From Nothopassalora personata (Eukaryota; Ascomycota; Dothideomycetes; Mycosphaerellales; Mycosphaerellaceae): a stretch of 64,000 nt of DNA. Where the stretch lies: the NCBI GenBank assembly GCA_033816765.1, contig CM066290.1, forward strand, positions 2,480,001 to 2,544,000, in the 5' to 3' direction. The notes under the pieces were generated by a model that saw only the letters and a list, made by a program, of their open reading frames with translations, did no database searches and was not told the origin of the DNA. How positions within the stretch are numbered: position 1 is the stretch's first letter; each line of letters starts with the position of its first letter. The position numbers and the translations under genes were made by a program. Below are positions 21,601 through 35,000 of the stretch, one piece after another.

Positions 21601-24600
21601 AATGAATACTCTTCTCTCTACTCTTCTCTCTCCTTACCTCCCTCTCTAATGTTATTACTATCGGGGGTGTTTACTCAACTAAGTAAGCGAGTCTTTTAGT
21701 CCGATAGAAGACACTATATGTTAGTGTCTTCTATGCTAGTTGTAGCTAAGTTTACTATCGGGGTAGAGGTCCTTATATCTAGCTACCGGAGGGTTAAGGC
21801 CTAGATATATAACCTATGCCCTTGTTTTAGCGCCTTATACTACCTTCGTAGGTACCTCCTATTCGACTACTATACGCGTAGCCTTTACGGATCCTTCCGC
21901 CGGCTTATACCGTCTTCGCTAACGCCTTATATTCGGCTACTATACGCGTAGTATTCGCGAGTCCTTATACTAGCTCCTAGCTGTCGTACTCTTCTAGCTA
22001 GCCCTTCTATCGTACTAGGTACTACACCTTACCCTTATACTTACGCTTTCCTAGTACTACCTCTACTTTATATTCCCCGTCCTTATTAGCGAGGGCTATA
22101 GTGCCTCTATCCTTCTCGCTACCCGCGTACGGCTCGAGGAGGGATACATAGAATACATTATAAATTCTTAAGTCGGCTAGTAGTACTAGGCGGTACGCCT
22201 ACGAACCGATAGCGTCGATAATGCGGTACGGTCTAATAAACTTCGGACCTATCTTCTTCTTCGGTAATGCTAACCTTAGGTTCTTCGTAGATAATAAGAC
22301 TATGTCGCCTACGCGATAGCTCTTAGCCTTATAAGTCTTATTATAGTAGCGAGTCTAACCGGCTACTACGATTTCCTAACGCTTCGTAAGCGTAGCGCGT
22401 ATCTCTCGTATACGGTTAACTAAGTCTACCGCTACTAGTACCTCCCCTTCCCGGATCTCGCCTCGAGATCCTATAGGTATTAGGGCAATCTTAGGTCTCT
22501 AACTATGCGCTATCTCGAATAGGCTCATGCGTAGCGTAGGGTAGACGCTATTATTATATACAAATTTAGTAATAGCTAGCTACTTAGCCCACTCTATCTA
22601 GTTCTCGCTATAGTAATAACGGAGGTACTATTCTAAGGTTTAGTTCGCCCTCTTAGTCTAGCCGTTAGTCTAAGGGTAGAAAGCTATAGATAGCTTACGC
22701 TTTACCTACGCCTCAAAGTAGAAGTTACTCTAGAACTTACTCGTGAACACTAACCCGCGGTTACTTACTATACCCGCTAGTATACTATAATACCGTACGA
22801 CTTCGTCTCGTAAGATCCTCGTAAGCTCCGCCGCTATATATGTCTTAGTCGTAGGAATGTATAAGTTCATTTTAGAGTAGCGGTCGACGATTACTAGGAT
22901 CGCATTATAAACGCATTCTCCTCGCTTACTTAGCGGTAGGTCCGTAATAAAATCTATAGTAATTTCCTACTATGGACCGTCTAGCCTAGGTAGTAGCTAT
23001 AGCTCGCCGTAGGGTCGATAGCGCCTCGCCTTCGAGGTCTAATAAGCCCTATAGTTTCTTACATACTCCCTTATATCCTTACTAAGTAATTCCTACTAGT
23101 AATAACGTCGTAGTAGCTCTTTAGTCTTTACCTTACTAAAGTACCCTATTAGTAGGTCGTTATAATGCATGTAGAGTAGCTATGCTCTTACTACATAGTC
23201 TTCGGGTACTATAATCGCGTTCCCGCGATAGACTAACCCGTCTTTTATATACTAGTCCTTAGCGTCCCCTTCGCTAGGCGCCTACGATAAGTATACGACG
23301 TACCTATCGTCTCTCCCCTACACGATTTTCATTAGTAGTGTAAGTAGTCCACCTAGGCCGCCCTACATCATTATAGCGTATACTCTTACTAGTAGCGATC
23401 GGGTCCCCTACGGCTCGTAGGCTCCTACTACTATTATCGTCGCCTTATCCTATATCTTCTCGTAGGTAGCGGTTACGCGCCTTACTATAGGCTCGTCCTC
23501 TCTTAATAGGGATTCCTTCTAGAAAGATAGCTTACTTTATAGCGTAGGAAGTAAGTTCGACTTATCTTACGAGAATAGAAGGTAATTAGATGCTACTTAG
23601 TCCTAAATAGCTAAGAGACAATGCCTACAATCGCAAAACCTAAGGCATCCGTTTTAACCCTCGTACGTAACGAAGAATCGAAGTACCTTAGGATAGGTGC
23701 TCCGAGGAACCTAGCTTTTAGCCGTTAGAACGCTTACTCCTCGTAAGCGGACTACGTAAGAGGCCCTTACTTCTTACTATTCTTACATCCCTTAAGTAGG
23801 TCTATTAGTAGCTTCGCGATCCTCGAGTACCCTTCGATAAAGCGCCTATAGAAGTTATAGAATCCTAGGAAGGATTAAACCTAATAAAAACTCGTAGGCG
23901 TAGTCTATTCCTCGATTACGGCTACCCTGCTCCTATCTATCGATACGCCTACGACACTTACGATAAATCCTAGGAACTCGGCATTCTCTTAGAAGAAGCT
24001 ACACTTCTTTAGATTCGTAAACAGGGCGAACTTTCGTAGCCTCTCTAGCACTGCGCGTACGGCTCGCACGTGCTCCTTACGCGTTACGCTATAGATAAGG
24101 ATGTCATCTAGGTAGACTACGTAGATATTATCTACTAGCCTAGTAAGGGCCTTATTAATGTACCCCTAAAAGGTAGCTAGTGCGTTAGTTAACCTAAAAG
24201 GCATAACTAAGTACTCGTAGTAACCGTATCGCGTACGAAACGTAGTCTTCTACTCGTCTCCTCGCTTAATAGGAATACGGTAGTAGGCATCCTATAGGTC
24301 GATTATAGTAAAGAGCCTAGCGCCCTATAGCCTATCTAAGGTCTTACTAATTAGGGGCAGTAGGTACCGGTTCTTTACTATAATCTCATTTAGACCTCTA
24401 TAATCTACATAGAGCCTAAGAGTACTATTCTTCTTTAGCACGAATAGGATAGGCGCACCCGCCTCGCTTACGGATTGCCTAATCTACCCCTTCTCTATTA
24501 CTTACGTAAGGTACTCCTTTAAGGCCTCTAGCTTAGTTAAGGACTAGTAGTATAGCGGCTTAAAAGAAGGTTTCTTTCCTTTAACGAGATTAATCGTATA

Positions 24601-25795
24601 CTGAACCCCGTCGGGCATCTTACGCTTCGCCTACTTATTAGGTACGTATACATCTCGGAAGTCTATAAATTCTTTAGGCTACGAGGGGCCCTCTCCTTCG
24701 GGTACTGCTATAGTAATAGCCCGAACACTTATCGTATAAACCTACTCTAAGCTCTCGAGATCCTTAAGGAACTTGCGTACGTTACGCTACTAAATCGTAG
24801 GCGTCTATATACCGTAGTACTACTAGTTATCCTTATCGGCCTTTACTATCCGATTACGATACCGCTAGGGTCTACCTAAAATGACTAACGGCCTACCTAT
24901 AGGCGCTACATAGTAGATAGCGTCGCTTACGCGCTCTACTCCTACATCGTTAGCTAGTCGTACGCGAACCGTATAGGCGCCGTAGTAATGCCCCTAGTCC
25001 TACGCGTACGACTCTAGATTTAGAAGCTTTATACTACTAATAGGCTATATCTAGTATCGGAGTATATACTCGTACGACACTAAGCTTAAATCTATACCGT
25101 TATCTAGAAGAAACGTAGCCTCGCGAAAGCCCTTACGCGTCTCGACGGCGCCTCGTAAGTAACGTACTAGACTCGTATCGACTTACCTTAAGGGGTCTAT
25201 ATAGAAACTCGGACTTAGGAGCAACCCTTACCTAGTCATCTACCTTTTCCCTATTCGCCCTTCTTAGTTAAAGCCTCGACAGTTTCTAACCTACGAACCG
25301 CTTACGCGTCGCGGTCTTTCTATAGGTATCTACTCCGGTACTCCGTCTTATAGTAACCCTTCCTACCGTAGCCGTAGTACTCTACTTTCGACTTCTAGCT
25401 AGTTAAAGACGAGCTACCGGCGTCTCGCTACTAACTCGCACCCGAGGCGCCCGGTACTTAACTCTACTTCTATTACTTTAGGCGATCGGCCCGCTTATGT
25501 ACGCCCTTAGCTTTACGCTTACGACGTATATGCTACCCGCGGTCGTGCCCTCCGCTACTACCTCGGCGCTCGGTGCTTTCGATGCGCGAGGCTAGGACTA
25601 CTAGGTCTTCTCTAGTCGTAGGGACATTATAGTAGCTAACGATAGCGGACCGTAAGCGAGGCGTAAGCTTTACTAGTAGGTACCGTATACGTTACGCTTC
25701 CGAGTAGTTACCTAACTAGTCCTCTATAACATCTAGCTTAGTCGCGAACTGCCGCGCTATCTAGTTATCCTTCTATTTCGTAACCTCGTACTCTA

Positions 25796-26557
25796 TTTGA
25801 TTGATTATTCCATTAACGTGCTATTTGAGTCAAAGACTATGCAACACGGGTCTCGAGAACGAGACCAAAATTTGAGAGAAGGAGAAAAGCCCCGTCGTAC
25901 CCCGGACGTAAAAACTCCTTAAAAGATGCGAGCAACGCTCGCTATTCGAACCGTAAATCGAATATATTGCGGCGTAGTACGCGCGTACCCGGTAGTCGTG
26001 TCTTGTCGAGAATTGCGGTTTGTCGCCTTGCCCCGGGCGAGACAAGTTTTGCGCCCGTGTCTCGTTCTTGTTTTAAAAAGCCAAGCCGGCCGTACCCGTA
26101 CGCACCGAGCAAAATCCCAAGAAACACCCGTTGCCTCTGTTTCAATCCAGTCGCGTTCTCCGGTCTCGAGTGTAGCTCCTCGGTCGCAGTGGCCTCGCTG
26201 TCGTCCCCCCCTCGGCCTCTCTTGGTTCCAGCCGTGCAGTATACGTGGTTTGCGCCCCTAAACGCCTCTCTTGGTTCCAGCCGGCAGTTTACGTGGTTTG
26301 CCGGGACGACAGGTAGACAGCGCCTTCGTTGTTCGAGCGACGTGTACGCTATGTACGTCGCTTTCCCTTCTCGCAGTTCCGGAGTTCTTGTTTGTAGATT
26401 TTGAGCGTATCTCGTTCGTTCGGTTCGTCCGACCTGTCTTTTCTTGTTTCGAGTCGAGTAGGCTTGTATTTTTCGAGAGAGAGAGTCTTAGTTTCTCTTC
26501 GTCGTAACGAAGATACTTACGTCGTCCGCCGCGTGAAGGCGCTCTCTATAGGACGAC
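25796..26557 (-). mobile_element. Non-LTR-like insertion (762 bp), not RIPed
   Basis: It is flanked by a perfect 13-bp duplication ACCTCGTACTCTA (25783-25795 and 26558-26570). The unoccupied site is preserved in R1 near 49545. On the minus strand it ends in GGAATAATCAATCAAA, a short repeated A-rich tail like those of non-LTR elements. Composition is normal (CA and TG present). No convincing coding frame exists; the several open frames overlap and lack motifs. It could be a truncated LINE or a non-autonomous relative. Confidence 0.65.
26215..26322. repeat. Imperfect tandem duplication (units of about 59 and 49 bp) in the insertion
   Basis: GCCTCTCTTGGTTCCAGCCG begins at 26215 and again at 26274, each followed by a TACGTGGTTTGC-type segment. 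Such duplications occur in 5' regions of some non-LTR elements. Confidence 0.7.
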
Positions 26558-27196
26558 ACCTCGTACTCTAACATAACGTTAAGTACGCGATTTATAGGAT
26601 CGCCGTATACGTCTCGGTAGAACTCCTTAAAGTCCTAGTATATATACCCTATAAGGTTAACGGCGCTATAGTTAGTATACTATCGCTCGCTTACCTCTCC
26701 GCTAAGGTACATAACCCTATATAGGACCTTTAATTCGTCTATCGCGTACATAGTGCCTAAGAGGGCGAAGATAAGTAAGAGCTCCCGAAGGAATACCCTT
26801 ACCTTCCTTATCGAATCCCCTCTAAAAGGCGTCGGCTCTTTTAGACGCGGTCGCGTCGCATACGCTGCGGCCGCGCCTCGTACTATAATATTATCGTTAG
26901 TAGTTATAGAGATAGAGGCAGGGGTTATAGTAGGGAGGTAATCTTCTCTCCTCCCTCCTATACGCTCTAGAGACGGTACGCTTATAGCGCGTAAGATCTC
27001 TAGCCGCTCGATCTCCCGCTATATCTCTTACTCTTTAATCTTAGCCCGTAAGGCCTCTCTTCTCGTAACTAAGGCTACACGACGCGCCTACTACTATGCT
27101 CTAGGGCTTAGGGGCGGCGTAGGCGACTCGCCGTCGTATGCGTCGCGATCGGGCTCTATAGCGTGTATAGATTATAACGAAGGGAAGCTTTAGAAC

Positions 27197-27394
27197 TGTA
27201 AGGACCGTAAGGCTATAAGGGGATGTCGTAATGTATAGTACGCCTACGATCTTCTAATCGTAGATAAACTAAAGCTTACTTTCTTCTATAGACGCTATAC
27301 GCGTCTCCTAGTATACGTATACGCGTCACGTACGACATACTAAGCCGGGCATAGCCGCATCACATGTAAGGGTTAGCTATAGGCTACCCTTATA
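27197..27394 (-). repeat. R2 5' LTR (198 bp)
   Basis: TGTAAGGACC...ACCCTTATA. Its ends keep more of the original TG than the R1 LTRs. It is followed at 27395 by F RT sequence. Confidence 0.85.
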
Positions 27395-28446
27395 GCTATA
27401 AGTGTTCGTACGGTTACTATAGCGTCCGACGAAGGAGAAGGCTTAAACTAGCCTAAAGAGTTCGCTAACTTCCGAGATATGTACGTACCTAATAAGCGTA
27501 CGAAGCGTAAGCTACCCGACGGGGTTAAGTATACGATTAATCTCGTTAAAGGAAAGAAACCCCCCTTTAAGCCGCTATACCATTAATCCATTACGGAGTT
27601 AGAGGCTTTAAAGAAGTATATCGCCGAGGCGATAGAGAAGGGCTAGATTAAGCGGTCCGTAAGCGAGGCGGGTACGCCTATCTTATTCGTACTAAAGAAC
27701 GACGGTACCCTTAGGCTCTATGTAGACTATAGAGGCTTAAATAAGATTATAGTAAAGAACCGATACCCCCTACCCCTAATTAGCGAGACGCTAGATAGGC
27801 TATTAGGTTCTAGGTTCTTTACTATAATCGATTTAAAGGACGCCTACTATCGTATCCCTATTAAGCGAGGCGATAAGTAGAAGACTACGTTTCGTACGCG
27901 ATACGGACACTACGAGTACCTAGTAATGCCGTTCGGGTTAACTAACGCACTAGTAACCTTTTAAGGGTATATTAATAAGGCGCTAACCGGCTTAGTTAAT
28001 AACATTTACGTAGTCTACCTAGATAATATCCTTATCTATAGCGAGACGCGTAAGGTACACGTACGAGCCGTGCGCGAAGTGCTTACGAGGCTACGGAAGT
28101 TTACTCTATTCGTAAACCCTAAGAAGTGTCACTTCTTCTAGGAGAGTATAGAGTTCCTTAGGTTTATCGTAAGCGCCGTAGGCGTGTCGATAGATAGGAG
28201 TAGGGTAGCCGCTATCGAGGAATAGCCTACACCTACGACCTTTTATAAGGTCTAGTCCTTCCTTAGGTTTTGCAACTTCTACCGGCGTTTTATAGAAGGA
28301 TACTTAAGGGTCTACAAGCCCCTAACGGACCTACTAAAGGAATCTAAGGACGGTAAGAAGTAGGGCCCTCTTACGTAGACCTTAAGCGAAGAGTAGGCGT
28401 TTCGATAGCTTAAGGCCGGATTCTTAGGTGTACTAATACTTAGGCA
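27395..28446 (+). pseudogene. F pol fragment: RT region (RIPed)
   Basis: It aligns with F pol from about 15755 to 16802, through the RT core (the 27700-27960 segment is nearly identical to 16060-16320). It is interrupted at AGGCA (28442-28446) by the outer Copia element and resumes at 41121. Confidence 0.8.
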
Positions 28447-28693
28447 TGTTAAGATATAGCATCTTAAGCGGAGCTAACAGTTAGGTTATAATCTAATAGC
28501 CTAAGGCATCTACGATAACTTAGCTTATCGGAAGACACCTTCTCTCCCCTTTAGCTTAGATAGACATCTAACATAATAAACGCATTAGTTCCTAATATAT
28601 TGCTACATGCCCTGTGGCTATTAGCTAGTTGAAGATTAATCTCTTACTCTACTCCGCTACTAACTACGTATCCTATAAGGTCTTAACTTAACA
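28447..28693 (+). repeat. Copia-1 5' LTR
   Basis: TGTTAAGATATAGC...CTTAACTTAACA, with TG..CA ends and 247 bp, matching 40874-41120. Confidence 0.9.
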
Positions 28694-28899
28694 GGTTATA
28701 AGCCCGGGTTTGTGTAGGAGTAAGAGCAACCTATATTAGTATAGGTTACTTGTATCCCTTGCTATTATAGTAGAAAACATCTAGGAAGTAGAAGTCTACC
28801 CCATCTGTCCTATTAAGGAGCTTAGTTTAATACTAAGTAATAGGTAATCTAGAAAAGGACTCTATACGGCTTACTATAAGCTAATACCTTAAAGACACT

Positions 28900-30619
28900 C
28901 TATAGGCAGAACTGCATCGAGATACTATTAAGAAGGACTTTAAGTAAGTCATTTGGAACTCTACTAGGAGAGATAGACCTGTGTCCTAGCTCCGAGATTA
29001 CACCGCTCTTTCTTTACCCTACTAAGTAGGCCTTAGTATCTATACCTACGAACCTTACTATTCTATACTAAAAGCCTTAGTAGGACCTAAGCCACGACTT
29101 TGAAGCATATATACCTTGTTTTATTACATTCAATTTATTATGTATTTACACTAAGAGAAAGGAGAAGAGAAGGGAACTAAAATCCTAATTCTTAGGAGAG
29201 ACAACTAGAAGAGATAGTTTAACCTTTAGAGATATAAGATAGAGAGCTAGTTAGCATTCTTTGCAATTAATGACCTGTTAGAAGTGTTATTTAACAACAT
29301 TAAGGGCAAGAACCTAAAACTCTAGGAAGAGACTAAGATTAAAGAGATTCTTAATGCACTAACATAGACAAAATAAAATGCAGCTTGTAGCTTTAGTATC
29401 CTAAGTAGGATTATAGAAGAAGATAAATTTGAGCTTAAGGGCTCTTACGAATCTAGAAAAGCTACTAAGATATAGGTGCATCTCTAGAACAAGTATAGCT
29501 AGGTGTTACTAACCTATACATATAAGCTTACAAAACAGTTTATAAACTTTAAGATAAGTAAAGAGTTCACTATTAGATCTACATAGGCACACCTAGTATC
29601 TCTTAGAAGAAGGATTACTAATGTTAACCTAGAGGGCTAGTACTATAGGAAAGCTAATGTAAGAATAACCTAGCTTTTAAGCTTACTACTACCTAACTAC
29701 TATGTAGCTAGGGATACTATTATAGCTTAGCTAAAGATAGATTATAAAAGGACCTTAAAGATCCTTAAGGCTTAAGAGGCTAGATTGAATCCCTCTAAGG
29801 CTAAGTATAGTATAGTAGCTACCTAGGTTAGGCCCTTAGGTTAGGTAAGATTACTTTCCTACCTTCTCTATAAGAAGGACCATCTTATTAAGGACTGCCC
29901 TAGTCTCTCTAAGGTAAAGAAGGTCCTTAGATCTTATTCCTAAGTACTATCCTCCTAGAATGTAACACATGTTAAGAAGAGAAGATCTCTACTACTATCT
30001 TTAAGAAGAACACTAAGAGAGAAGTCCTCTATAGAGGAACTTAAGAAAATAGTAAAGAAACTTAGCTCTAATATACTATTACTCTAGAAGAACTAGGCCT
30101 AGTCTCTTTCCTCTAAAATAAGGAAGACTAGGAAAGGTTTCTCTACCTAAGAGCTACCTAACTTATGCAACTTATCCTAGAAGACAATGTCTAATAATAA
30201 TAAGTATAATGAAGTGGCTTACTTAACTGTAGAAGTCTAAGGCAAGTTCCCCTTATTAGAGTAGTTACTTAATTCTTATGCTTTATCCTATATAACTAAC
30301 TAGAACTGCCTCTTTAGATCTATAACTCCCTTAATAAAGAAGAAATGGATTAAAGTGGGAGGTGGGCATTTATTAGCCACTTATATTAGGACTGTAGAGA
30401 TAAGTAGGAGATCTAGCAGAAAAGTTGTTTTAGAAGATGTTCTACTTATACCTAAGCTAGGGGTAAACCTAGTTTCTTAGAACTAGTTTAGTAAGCAGTT
30501 TAGTGTCTAACCTCCTTCATTTTCTCTTATATTCCCCTCTAGCTAAACTGTTGTCTAGATAAGGCTCCTTAGGGGGGGTTCTATTCATTAATAAGATTTC
30601 TCCTCTACTATAAGAAAGG
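28900..30619 (+). pseudogene. Copia-1 gag and protease region (RIPed)
   Basis: The plus-strand frame is rich in Lys and Leu with many TAG codons. A decayed zinc-knuckle region lies near 29860-29900 (KKDHLIKDCPSL). A copia-protease-like stretch lies near 30280-30480 (VVLEDVLLIPKLGVNLVS). Exact start and end cannot be fixed. Confidence 0.6.
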
Positions 30620-30624
30620 GCATA

Positions 30625-30830
30625 TATTACGTTACAAGTGGTTAGAAGTTATAAAATGGGCTTATAAAGGTGTTTTAAAAGCAGGTAGTAGATTGCATAT
30701 ATCTAAGCTAGAATTGAAAGGGCTACTTATAAAAAGGCTATAGGTGACTAATTAATGTTACCTAATTCTTAGCCGCTGCTACCTTAGGTTTAATTAGGTT
30801 ATAGCGCCGGTGCACGCTTAGATCGTAACA
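30625..30830 (-). repeat. Copia-2 3' LTR (206 bp)
   Basis: Nearly identical to 37476-37681. The visible differences are transitions (for example TTACAAG against TTATAAG). Confidence 0.85.
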
Positions 30831-32050
30831 CACCCCCTTAGCTCGTGCGGCTTGTAGGTAAATAAGCTAATCGTATATAATCGCGTACACCCCATCCATT
30901 ACCCATTACCCTACCCACCTACCTATAACGTAAGGCGTCGTTACTATACGCTTATTAGAGCTCTATTATAAGCTACATAGTAGGGCGCTAAGTTAGCGTT
31001 TTAGGTAAGGCTATTGTCCTAGCCTTACATCCCTATTTATAATCTCACTAAGTCCCTTATACTACAGTTAACCTATATAATAGGTTCTAAGCGATGTGAT
31101 TCTTATCCGGTAGGGTAGCTAAGCTGTTCTTATAGTACTAAACGGTAAGGCGTGCTATCTCCCTACATTTTAACGGACATGTAAGGTTGTAGGTTCGAGT
31201 CCTAGGGGTTATTATATCTACTGAATTTATTGCATGGCCTATCGTCCGCTTCAATGTCCGCTCTATTCTTAATTAAAATCCTAGGTGTTATAGTACGCTA
31301 TTGCTTCGGCAATTAGGGTGCCTTACTGCTATCTAATAACTACGCATATATAACTTCGGTTACGGTCTTAGAGAACTCCGCTTCCTACCTTAGGTAGAGA
31401 TTACCATTTAGCTACGTCCTAGTAGGAACTCTTTTACCTAATGAAAGGTCTTTATAGCTTATAAAGGCCTTATCTTTCTACTTAGGGTAAGGGTAATCCT
31501 ATCGACGGTAGTACTGTAGGTACTACATACCTAGCGGGTAGAGATGTTGTCTCTAAGTAAGGTAAGGACGATAATAGAGGGATTAACGATGATATTATGG
31601 CGTTCGTTATAATATAGTAACGGAGGTAGTAATAGTAATGCTAATACTACTAGTAGTAGGGAAGTTAATAGTATTTCGGCGCTCGTAATTAGCTACGCCG
31701 TTACTAGTACGTATGCGCTACACCGCTACTAGTAATAGGGGTGTTTCCGGTCCTTTTACTATAGGCCAATGTAAGTCCGAGAAACACCTACTAGTAATAG
31801 TAGTACTAGGGTAGCGCCGGTAAATGGTAGACGCTTACTCTAGCGGTAGCGGCGCTAGCGGCGCTAGGCGGTTAGAAGGATAAAAGGGAAGTCGCGCTTA
31901 GTAGTAGCTAATTACTATGTTATTCTACATCGCTACTACGATGCGCCGAGGAGAAGAGTCCTATAGTTAAAGCCTAGTACTAGTAACTGTCGAGAAGAGC
32001 TACTACTAGTGTAGTAGTAGGCCTACGCTTCTTAGGCGTTATTATTACCC
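30831..32050. other. Copia-2 tail between pol and the 3' LTR, no gene readable
   Basis: About 1.2 kb of RIPed DNA. A B-box-like GGTTCGAGTCC occurs at 31192-31202 on the plus strand, but no tRNA folds around it. No antisense ORF could be followed. Confidence 0.5.
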
Positions 32051-35000
32051 CCTAAGGTAATGCGGCTAGTGTTAGTATCTATAGTAGGCGCTAAGGAGCG
32101 TAGGTCTACGCCTTCCTTAGCTATGTTAAGCAGCTCTACGAAGCGCCTATACTTTTATAGTAGTAGTAGCTTAGTAAGCCTATCTATAGGTATGTCGTTA
32201 GTATTAAGATACCGAATCTCGATATCTCCTCGCTAGTTTCTCTAGTAGAGCTAGTAGTAGTAGATGTTAACATAGCGTAGCTTAGTATTAAGCTTTTGCC
32301 CTTACTAGTTAACAAGTCGAATGATCTAGGTGTTGTTATAGTATAGGTGTATATACTAGTTAAACTCGAGATAGATCTCGGCGAAGATACGTTCCTACTA
32401 GATTAGCTCTAATGCCGCTTATAATAGGCTAAGGAGTTCGGCTTCGGTTAAGGACTTAGTAATAGTAATCTACTTAGATGCTTTATAGTCGACTAGTCCG
32501 CCAAAGAGCATAAAGATCTATCCGCTAGAGCTAGTCCTATCGACGTTTATGCCGTAGGAGGCATCTAATGCACCGAAGAACTTATAGTTCTTACCGAGAT
32601 GTTTAGGTTAACTGTGTAGGCTAGTAATGTGCTTACTAGCGCTATACATAAGGTAGAGGTTCTTAGTCTCTAGGAGGTAGCGTAGGCACTAGTCTATAAG
32701 CTTTAGATACGTGTCTATTAGCTTAGTTAGATACTACGAAAGCATTAATAGGGAAAAGGCAATGTCCGGGCGTATGTATGTTACTACAAAGTTAAGGGAT
32801 CTAATACGTTATTAGTAAGTAAGGATCTTAATAGCTTCTATAACATAGCCTTTAGGCACCGTCCAGTTAAGGTGTTAATCTACTAGCACATTTGTCTTAC
32901 GTACGCTAGTAGATATGCTAAACTTAGTAGCGAGCTTCTCGATGTAGTCCTCCTATAAGAGCTATAGTAGTCTCTTCTACCGATCTCGTGTTACCTTAAT
33001 TCCTAGAAACTAGGTAAGATCTCTAAGCTCGTGCATCTCGTACTTAGTAAGTAGACGCTTCTTAATGCTAAGTGCATAGTCCTTATGCTTACGGTAATAT
33101 AGTATAACTAGGTCGTCCACATAAAAGAAGAATATAACCTTATTATTATAGTAGATGCATTCGGAGTCCGAGAGAGGAACCATTCTAAGGGAGGCTAGCG
33201 TCTCGGTAAGGGAGTTATACTATAATAAAGGGGACTCCTTTAGTCCGTAGAGGGCCTTAACTAGTTTAAGAGCGTGTCTATCGGTAGGGCAATCGATTCT
33301 AGGAGGCGGCTATAGATACATAGTGTATAGTAGGTCTAAGTTTAAGAAGGCGTTAATAACATTAAACTATTTAGCTTCTAGGTCGAAGCTCGCGGCCATA
33401 GTACAGTAGAGGCGAAACATACTTACTAGTAACGTAGCGGCGTATATATCTAAGTGTGTGCCCTATAGATCGCCTCTTACGTATAGCCGGGCCTTAAAGC
33501 TCTTTAGTATACTATACTTATCTAACTTATACTTGTACACCCACTTTAGCGGTAATGGTAGCTAAAGTCCGTCCTCTTACTAAGCATTATAATCCTTCTC
33601 TTAATGTGTAGTCCATTTAAACGTGCCGGTTAAGACTACTTTAGTAAACTCTTTAGCTATAGCTTCACGCTATTATTAGGCGAAGCGGTGCTTTATGGCG
33701 GCTCGGTAGTTTAGAGGTTCGGGCGGAAGGTCATCGCGGTGTATCGACGTAATAGTATTAACAGTACGTGTAGGGGAGGATCGGCGTGTTTATACGACAT
33801 CGTAGTACTTACGTCCTAGGTAACGAGGTCTCGGGCGGATGCCCGCTATCTAGCTAATAATAACGTTAGCGACTATAATATTATGTAGAGCATAGTAGAA
33901 GTAGGCGGTTCGGAGCCTCTTCCTAGTGTCGGTAAGGGTGTAGTTAGAATTAGGGGAAAACTCATCTATTTAACTAAGTTCTTCGAAGGGGATTGCTAAA
34001 GGAGGAGCGGTAGCGACGTCTAGAGTCGTCGAAGCATCTATGTTAGCGACGTCTAGAGTCGTCGAAGCATCTATGTCTACTATAATCTCCTTACGGTCTT
34101 CCTCAATAAGTGCATCCATTAATTGCTACTTAAAGTCGTTAATGTACTATTAAGACGCGTTACTATTGACCGCGTTGTTTTAATAGCTATTATTGTAGTC
34201 GGAGTTCTCTATACTCTTATTAGTCGATAGTTCGACCCCAGATTTAACCTAGTCTCGTAAAAGTGTAGGGGTTGTAGCGTCATTTAATAACGGCTAATTA
34301 AGTGGCTAGAAACTGCTATTACCTTTAGGTTAGTTAAATGTTGCTAGCGCTCGGTGTTATAGCTAGTGTAGTTTATGCCTAAGTAGTAATTGTTAATAGG
34401 CGTGTTAACGAGGGTTTTAATAGAGCGGCTACTATTAAGCCTATTCTTCTACCCCCTCGGCCTATGCTATGTCCTACTTATAGTAAGCTACATATAGGTC
34501 GTAGTACTGTTTAGGCTCTTTAGCCGGTTCTACTGTTACGATGTTCTTAACAGGGGTTAAGTAACTAGCAGTAAGAATTAATAGGTCGTAGAACGTAGTC
34601 TTATTAAAGAGGACGTCCTTTACCCGTATGACCCTATCTTTCGATAGGTCCTACACCCTATAGATGTTAGTAGAGTCGTAGCCTACAAGGTATCCGATAA
34701 GTACTCGTTCTTTAAGCTTCTTAGTCTTACCTAGTTAAGTGGTGCTATAAATATACACGTAGGCTAGGTAGCCGTACACTACTATATAGCCTACATTTAG
34801 TACCCTGCCTATTGCTAATTGGAAGGGAGTCTTCTAGCCTTTTAATTAGATTAGTAACCGCTAGAGAATATAGACGGTAGCTACTATGCATTCATTCTAG
34901 AGCTTTTTAGGTAGGCGAGCATAAATGCGGATTGTGCGAGACATCGTAATGATAACGCCGCCCGCTCGTTCTACTAGGTCCTAGTTAGACGCGTAGTTAG

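Larger units (their letters stand above)
21840..27196 (-). pseudogene. R2 gag-pol, RIPed
   Basis: Element order runs from high to low coordinates: gag (about 25250-27180, split by the insertion at 25796-26557), protease (about 24900-25200), RT and RNase H (about 23560-24700), integrase (about 22200-23500), chromodomain (about 21850-22100). Matches to F pol are clear across RT on the opposite strand (for example the 24361-24440 segment against 16050-16140). It is non-functional. Confidence 0.75.
20468..27394 (-). mobile_element. R2: second R-type Ty3/gypsy copy, minus strand, lacking its 3' LTR
   Basis: It starts inside the 3' non-coding tail (equivalent to R1 position 3173) and runs through antisense ORF, chromodomain, integrase, RT, protease and gag to a 5' LTR at 27197-27394. 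The missing 3' LTR and tail are explained by the proposed deletion between F copies. It is RIPed throughout except for the insertion at 25796-26557. Confidence 0.75.

Noticed and set aside
25926..26507. Several overlapping ORFs of 60-145 codons
   Set aside because: They lie in the 762-bp non-LTR-like insertion, overlap in all frames, and show no motif, splice site or composition bias.
26753..26941. 62-codon plus-strand ORF
   Set aside because: It is opposite the R2 gag remnant and its equivalent in R1 (near 49740) is closed; a shadow.
31080..31215. Possible tRNA on the plus strand in Copia-2
   Set aside because: There is a good B-box-like GGTTCGAGTCC at 31192-31202 and a short T stem, but no matching acceptor or anticodon arm could be folded.
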